NCBI RefSeq assembly: GCF_920987055.1
Contig: NZ_CAKLBX010000001.1
Coordinates: 1,908,501 to 1,972,500 of the forward strand
DNA length: 64,000 nucleotides
From: Novosphingobium sp. CECT 9465
Lineage (GTDB): Bacteria > Pseudomonadota > Alphaproteobacteria > Sphingomonadales > Sphingomonadaceae
Direction: 5' to 3'
Shown: positions 61,568 through 64,000 of the stretch, piece after piece
Layout of the letters: every line of letters begins with the position of its first letter
Numbering within the stretch: the stretch's first letter is position 1
Program-made: the position numbers and the translations under genes
The notes under the pieces: model-generated
What the model was told of the DNA's origin: nothing
The model's database searches: none
Seen by the model: the letters and a program-made list of their open reading frames with translations, nothing else

Positions 61568-61671
61568 CGTAGGACCTCATGGGTTTTCCCGAACGATGCC
61601 TCCGGTGGTCCGGTCAGCGGTGCGGTTGTTTTTGTGTTGGAGTTGGAGCGTTGAAGTGTGGACGGGTTCGA

Positions 61672-61845
61672 TCAGTTCGGCTTGAGCCGTCGCTTCTCGG
61701 TCACGTCGATCTGGACAACCCGCCCTTCATGGACGGTGAGCGAAACATTGCCGTAGCGCAGACCCGTCAGGGCCTCACGCACACTGGCGATGCTCTCTTC
61801 AAGATGATTCTCGCTATCTCCGCGAGCGTTCGAAGATTCGGTCAT
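61672..61845 (-). CDS. YezD-family small protein
   Basis: 57 residues. The core IASVREALTGLRYGNVSLTV, then HEGRVVQIDVTEKRRLK, matches the DUF2292/YezD family (pattern LRYG-x-V-x-V-x-D/E-G-x-VVQI-x-x-TEK). It is too short for ordinary ORF cut-offs. YezD genes lie beside sulfur-assimilation and sulfonate/sulfate uptake genes in several groups as I recall. Here it precedes a TonB receptor, which suggests that receptor imports a sulfur compound; that is inference. Confidence 0.8.
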   Translation of the reverse strand: MTESSNARGDSENHLEESIASVREALTGLRYGNVSLTVHEGRVVQIDVTEKRRLKPN

Positions 61846-62267
61846 TGCAGCAACGGGTCCTGTGGAGCGGAATGGCGTGTGCAGTCCGGGGACGACGAAT
61901 CATCCCCGTTGCTGGATAGACCATATACTCAACTGCAATGATAGACATTAAATTTTTTGTTTTGCCCTGACAAGTTGTACCCACCTGATCACCCCAGTCG
62001 GCACACTTGCATGAGCGATGTTACGGATTTCCGCGAAGCTTATCGAGCGAACTACACGGGATGTTGGCGGATGTAGGCTGGTCGGCGGAGGTTTGTCGCG
62101 AAACGCCGCCTATTCCGTTCGAGAGATACGTCCGATGCCCGTGAGGTACAATTCCATGCGAACGGTTGTGCGTTTCCGTTTTCCGCAACGCAGGCATTCA
62201 GGTGACGGGCAAAGCCGTAAGCGATCCCTTAATCGTCTTGCCATTCCCGCATCGATGGTCCGCTTGA
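61846..62267. other. Upstream region of the yezD-TonB receptor unit
   Basis: 422 bases without a gene I can support. The part nearest yezD has an AT-rich stretch (61941-61970) likely to hold the promoter, followed in the transcribed direction by a stable hairpin (61887-61908). The remainder shows no conserved frame. Confidence 0.5.
61887..61908 (-). promoter_or_regulatory. UUCG-capped leader hairpin upstream of yezD
   Basis: On the minus strand a nine-pair stem CGGGGATGA / TCGTCCCCG closes a TTCG tetraloop, 42 bases before the yezD start. The high stability and tetraloop suggest an RNA structure rather than chance; function (attenuation, stability) is unknown. Confidence 0.5.
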
Positions 62268-62474
62268 TCAGGAAGAAGCGACCAATCGCAACCTTGGCTG
62301 CAACCGGGTGGCCCATTCGTCAGCCTCGCCGGCCGTATCGATCCCGGTCTTCAGACAATCCACAGCCATGGCCAGATGGAGCGCTGCCATGGCATGCCCA
62401 TGATCATCGAGGTCCTGAAGTGCTTCGGTCAAGGTGTCGTAAACTTGATCGAGCGTTCTTGCTGATGCTTGCAT
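62268..62474 (-). CDS. Small conserved-looking protein of unknown function
   Basis: 68 residues starting MQASARTLDQVYDTLTEALQ; acidic, helical, with DDHGHAMAALHLAMAVDCLK in the centre. No signal peptide. The ATG at 62474 has GAGG eight bases upstream; a TTG 36 bases upstream is an alternative. I do not recognise the family. Codon composition is like the neighbours, which supports it being real. Confidence 0.55.
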   Translation of the reverse strand: MQASARTLDQVYDTLTEALQDLDDHGHAMAALHLAMAVDCLKTGIDTAGEADEWATRLQPRLRLVASS

Positions 62475-63016
62475 GACGACGGCCTCATTTTGGGGGTCCG
62501 GGTTGGACAATCTAGCCGCCGGTGGCAGCCGGTTGCGTTAGCGATGCGTTTGTTCGTAACGACAGCCATCCCAACCCAAAGCAGAATTTGCACCGCTTAA
62601 GATCAATCCTGAGCGCTGCCCTGCGTGTGCATTAAGCATTTTCAGGCAAAATACTTACAGACCTGATAGTTAGATGCCGCGCCTGTGCCGCATTGCAACA
62701 TGGCGCGTTTTCCCCAGCAGTACGAAAACTGGTTTCATTTCGGTTAGACACCCGCGATCCCCGAAGATCGCCAATTTGTCCCGATTAGCGAGCCGCATTC
62801 GCAATCATCAGCAAAAACGTTACGATTCGGTCACAAAATGTGAATTACGTCACCGGTGCAGGCTTGCCGAGGCATCTTTTGGCCACCGCAGGACGCGGAA
62901 TGATTGGCGCGTTAATGTTCCAATCCCGAACAGTATTTCATGCCGTTGGGTGCGATGCGAAAGATTACCCGACATGAAATCCCCGGTTACCCTCCCGCTC
63001 GTCCATGAAAGGAGCG
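62475..63016. other. Intergenic region without recognised gene
   Basis: 542 bases, AT-richer than the surroundings. A plus-strand frame of 142 codons exists but its composition is unlike protein. One dyad, TCACA-AAA-TGTGA at 62831-62843, is the only structure seen and could bind a regulator of the CRP/FNR or LysR kind. Confidence 0.5.
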
Positions 63017-63541
63017 TCAGCGAGGCTGGTAGAAGTCCCGGAAGGTCGCCGGCGCGCCGCATTCACGGATCGCCGTTTCGACGTGGCGCTTGCGTTCCGT
63101 GACAAGCGACGCGGAGGTCAGCGCGAACTTTCGTTCATGGGCCACTTCGCTGGCGGTAAATGGCCGGGTCCCCGGCAGCACGCTTTGGCCGCCGATGCCG
63201 AATATCATGAAATTGAGCATATCCGCCAGTTGCTGGTTATCGCTCAACCGGCTCTTGGCGATGTTGGGAAGGCGCAGCAGATAGGCGCGCGTTGCAGGTG
63301 TGCACATCATGTAGCCCACGCGCCCGCGCAGTTCAGGAAGCTTCGCCGGGGCGGAAATGCCCTGCACCCCATGGCAACCGGCGCAATGTTCGACGTAATC
63401 GGCGCGCGCCAGTTCCGGGTCGGAAATCGCCGCAAGACCGTTCGCGACGGTGGTGGCGCGCGGATCGTCCCTGGCCGCCAGTCCCGGCCCGATCAATGCC
63501 GCACACGCCGCGGCAAATGCTGCAAGGCCGATCCGGCGCAC
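63017..63541 (-). CDS. Periplasmic cytochrome c next to the amine dehydrogenase
   Basis: 174 residues. Signal sequence (IGLAAFAAACAALIGPGLAA) and one heme motif HCAGCHG (C53, C56, H57). A long central part (RVGYMMCTPATRAYLLRLPNIAKSRLS) is unlike small class I cytochromes and contains an extra cysteine. GTG start at 63541 has AAGGG eight bases upstream; it follows the dehydrogenase light chain gene by 11 bases. It may accept electrons from the amine dehydrogenase, directly or via a cupredoxin. Confidence 0.82.
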   Translation of the reverse strand: MRRIGLAAFAAACAALIGPGLAARDDPRATTVANGLAAISDPELARADYVEHCAGCHGVQGISAPAKLPELRGRVGYMMCTPATRAYLLRLPNIAKSRLSDNQQLADMLNFMIFGIGGQSVLPGTRPFTASEVAHERKFALTSASLVTERKRHVETAIRECGAPATFRDFYQPR

Positions 63542-63552
63542 GCCCCTTTCCC

Positions 63553-64000
63553 TTATGCCGCGCCGATCATGATCGCGGTGGAGCAATGGTATTCCATGCT
63601 GCTTGTCCCGAAGCACCAGATCACGTTGTTGTTGAGCTGCGGCAGATAGACCTGCGTTTCGCGGTCGGTGTTGTCGCATCCGCATTGACCGCAAGCAGGC
63701 TTTCCGCAGCAATCGCGATACGCGATCATATAGGCCTTGCCGTCATCGGGATTGATGCACGACCCGACCCACGAAACCGGCGAGGGTTCTGCCCCGGCGG
63801 GGCATGTGTGGATGCCGCCGCCGCAGCAGGTGCATAATGCGCCATCGATCGCGCAATAACGCCAGTAATCGCACTTCGTATCGTCCTTGGTCTGGGCGTT
63901 GCGCGCAAACGCCGTCTTGGCCTCAGGCGTACGGTCGGGCTTGGCGGCCTCGGCGCGGCTCACTGGCAGAACAGGAAAGACCGGTGCGGCAACCAGTGCG
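63553..64000 (-). CDS. TTQ amine dehydrogenase light chain (MauA/AauA), 5' end outside window
   Basis: About 149 codons visible; the frame continues beyond base 64000 into a leader ending ALVAAPVFPVLPVSRAEA. The mature part has the dense cysteine pattern of methylamine/aromatic amine dehydrogenase light chains (KCDYWRYCAIDG, CTCCGG, RDCCGKPACGQC). The two tryptophans that form tryptophan tryptophylquinone are in SPVSW and NNVIWCF. The central region looks closer to aromatic amine dehydrogenase, the end closer to methylamine dehydrogenase, so substrate is open. The heavy chain and maturation genes should lie upstream, outside the window. Confidence 0.88.
   Translation of the reverse strand, partial: ALVAAPVFPVLPVSRAEAAKPDRTPEAKTAFARNAQTKDDTKCDYWRYCAIDGALCTCCGGGIHTCPAGAEPSPVSWVGSCINPDDGKAYMIAYRDCCGKPACGQCGCDNTDRETQVYLPQLNNNVIWCFGTSSMEYHCSTAIMIGAA

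Noticed and set aside
62110..62316. 68-codon minus-strand frame upstream of the TonB unit
   Set aside because: Overlaps the better supported 68-residue gene in another frame and is strongly basic without family resemblance.
62674..63102. 142-codon plus-strand frame in the long intergenic gap
   Set aside because: Arginine/serine-rich composition, no ribosome binding site, and it runs into the cytochrome c gene on the other strand.

Overview
The window is high-GC chromosomal DNA of an alphaproteobacterium, most likely a sphingomonad close to Novosphingobium. This rests on protein character (LigA, KorA/KorB, NodT-type efflux lipoprotein, TonB receptor, a subclass B3 metallo-beta-lactamase resembling MIM-1 of Novosphingobium) and on interspersed GC-rich palindromic repeats typical of this group. 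No rRNA, tRNA, CRISPR array, insertion sequence or phage gene was recognised. Genes are densely packed and mostly housekeeping, with many ATGA, GTGA or TTGA stop/start overlaps.

Layout. 1-2.4 kb: end of a lytic transglycosylase, moaB and a radical SAM protein. 2.4-10.7 kb (minus): acyl-CoA ligase, dnaE, glutathione peroxidase, two small tandem paralogues of unknown function and the lolC-lolD lipoprotein exporter. 10.8-18.4 kb: a MASE1-only membrane protein, purF with an SDR enzyme, a PilZ protein, cyclopropane fatty acid synthase, photolyase, and a membrane metal-dependent hydrolase that seems to start at CTG. 18.4-30 kb: korB-korA, an HSL-type esterase, rppH, a TPR protein, rsmB, guaB, an M28 peptidase, 3-hydroxybutyrate dehydrogenase and a zinc metallopeptidase. 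30-42.4 kb: two secreted proteins of unknown function, sdhC-sdhD-sdhA without sdhB, the beta-lactamase coupled to prmA, then recN / ABM protein / ligA, and a metallophosphoesterase coupled to a glycosyltransferase. 42.5-52.1 kb: large catalase, bamD, an Rrf2 regulator, cytochrome c, a MarR regulator, a DUF3237 protein, a HerA-like ATPase, ahpF and ahpC. 52.4-59 kb: an EmrA-EmrB-NodT efflux operon with a TetR gene, a second TetR gene and an AIM24-family protein. 59-64 kb: a TonB-dependent receptor preceded by a small yezD-type gene, an unknown small protein, and a cytochrome c gene behind a cofactor-containing (TTQ) amine dehydrogenase light chain that runs off the window end.

Themes. Peroxide defence is spread over several loci (gpx, katE, ahpC, ahpF, possibly the Rrf2 regulator). 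Envelope biogenesis is represented by lolCD, bamD, the LpxH-like phosphoesterase, cfa and the transglycosylase.

The most unusual signals are: palindromic repeats translated in frame inside the essential gene ligA; the probable CTG start; the yezD-TonB receptor unit with a UUCG-capped leader hairpin; the tandem small paralogues next to gpx; and the TTQ dehydrogenase/cytochrome pair at the right edge.
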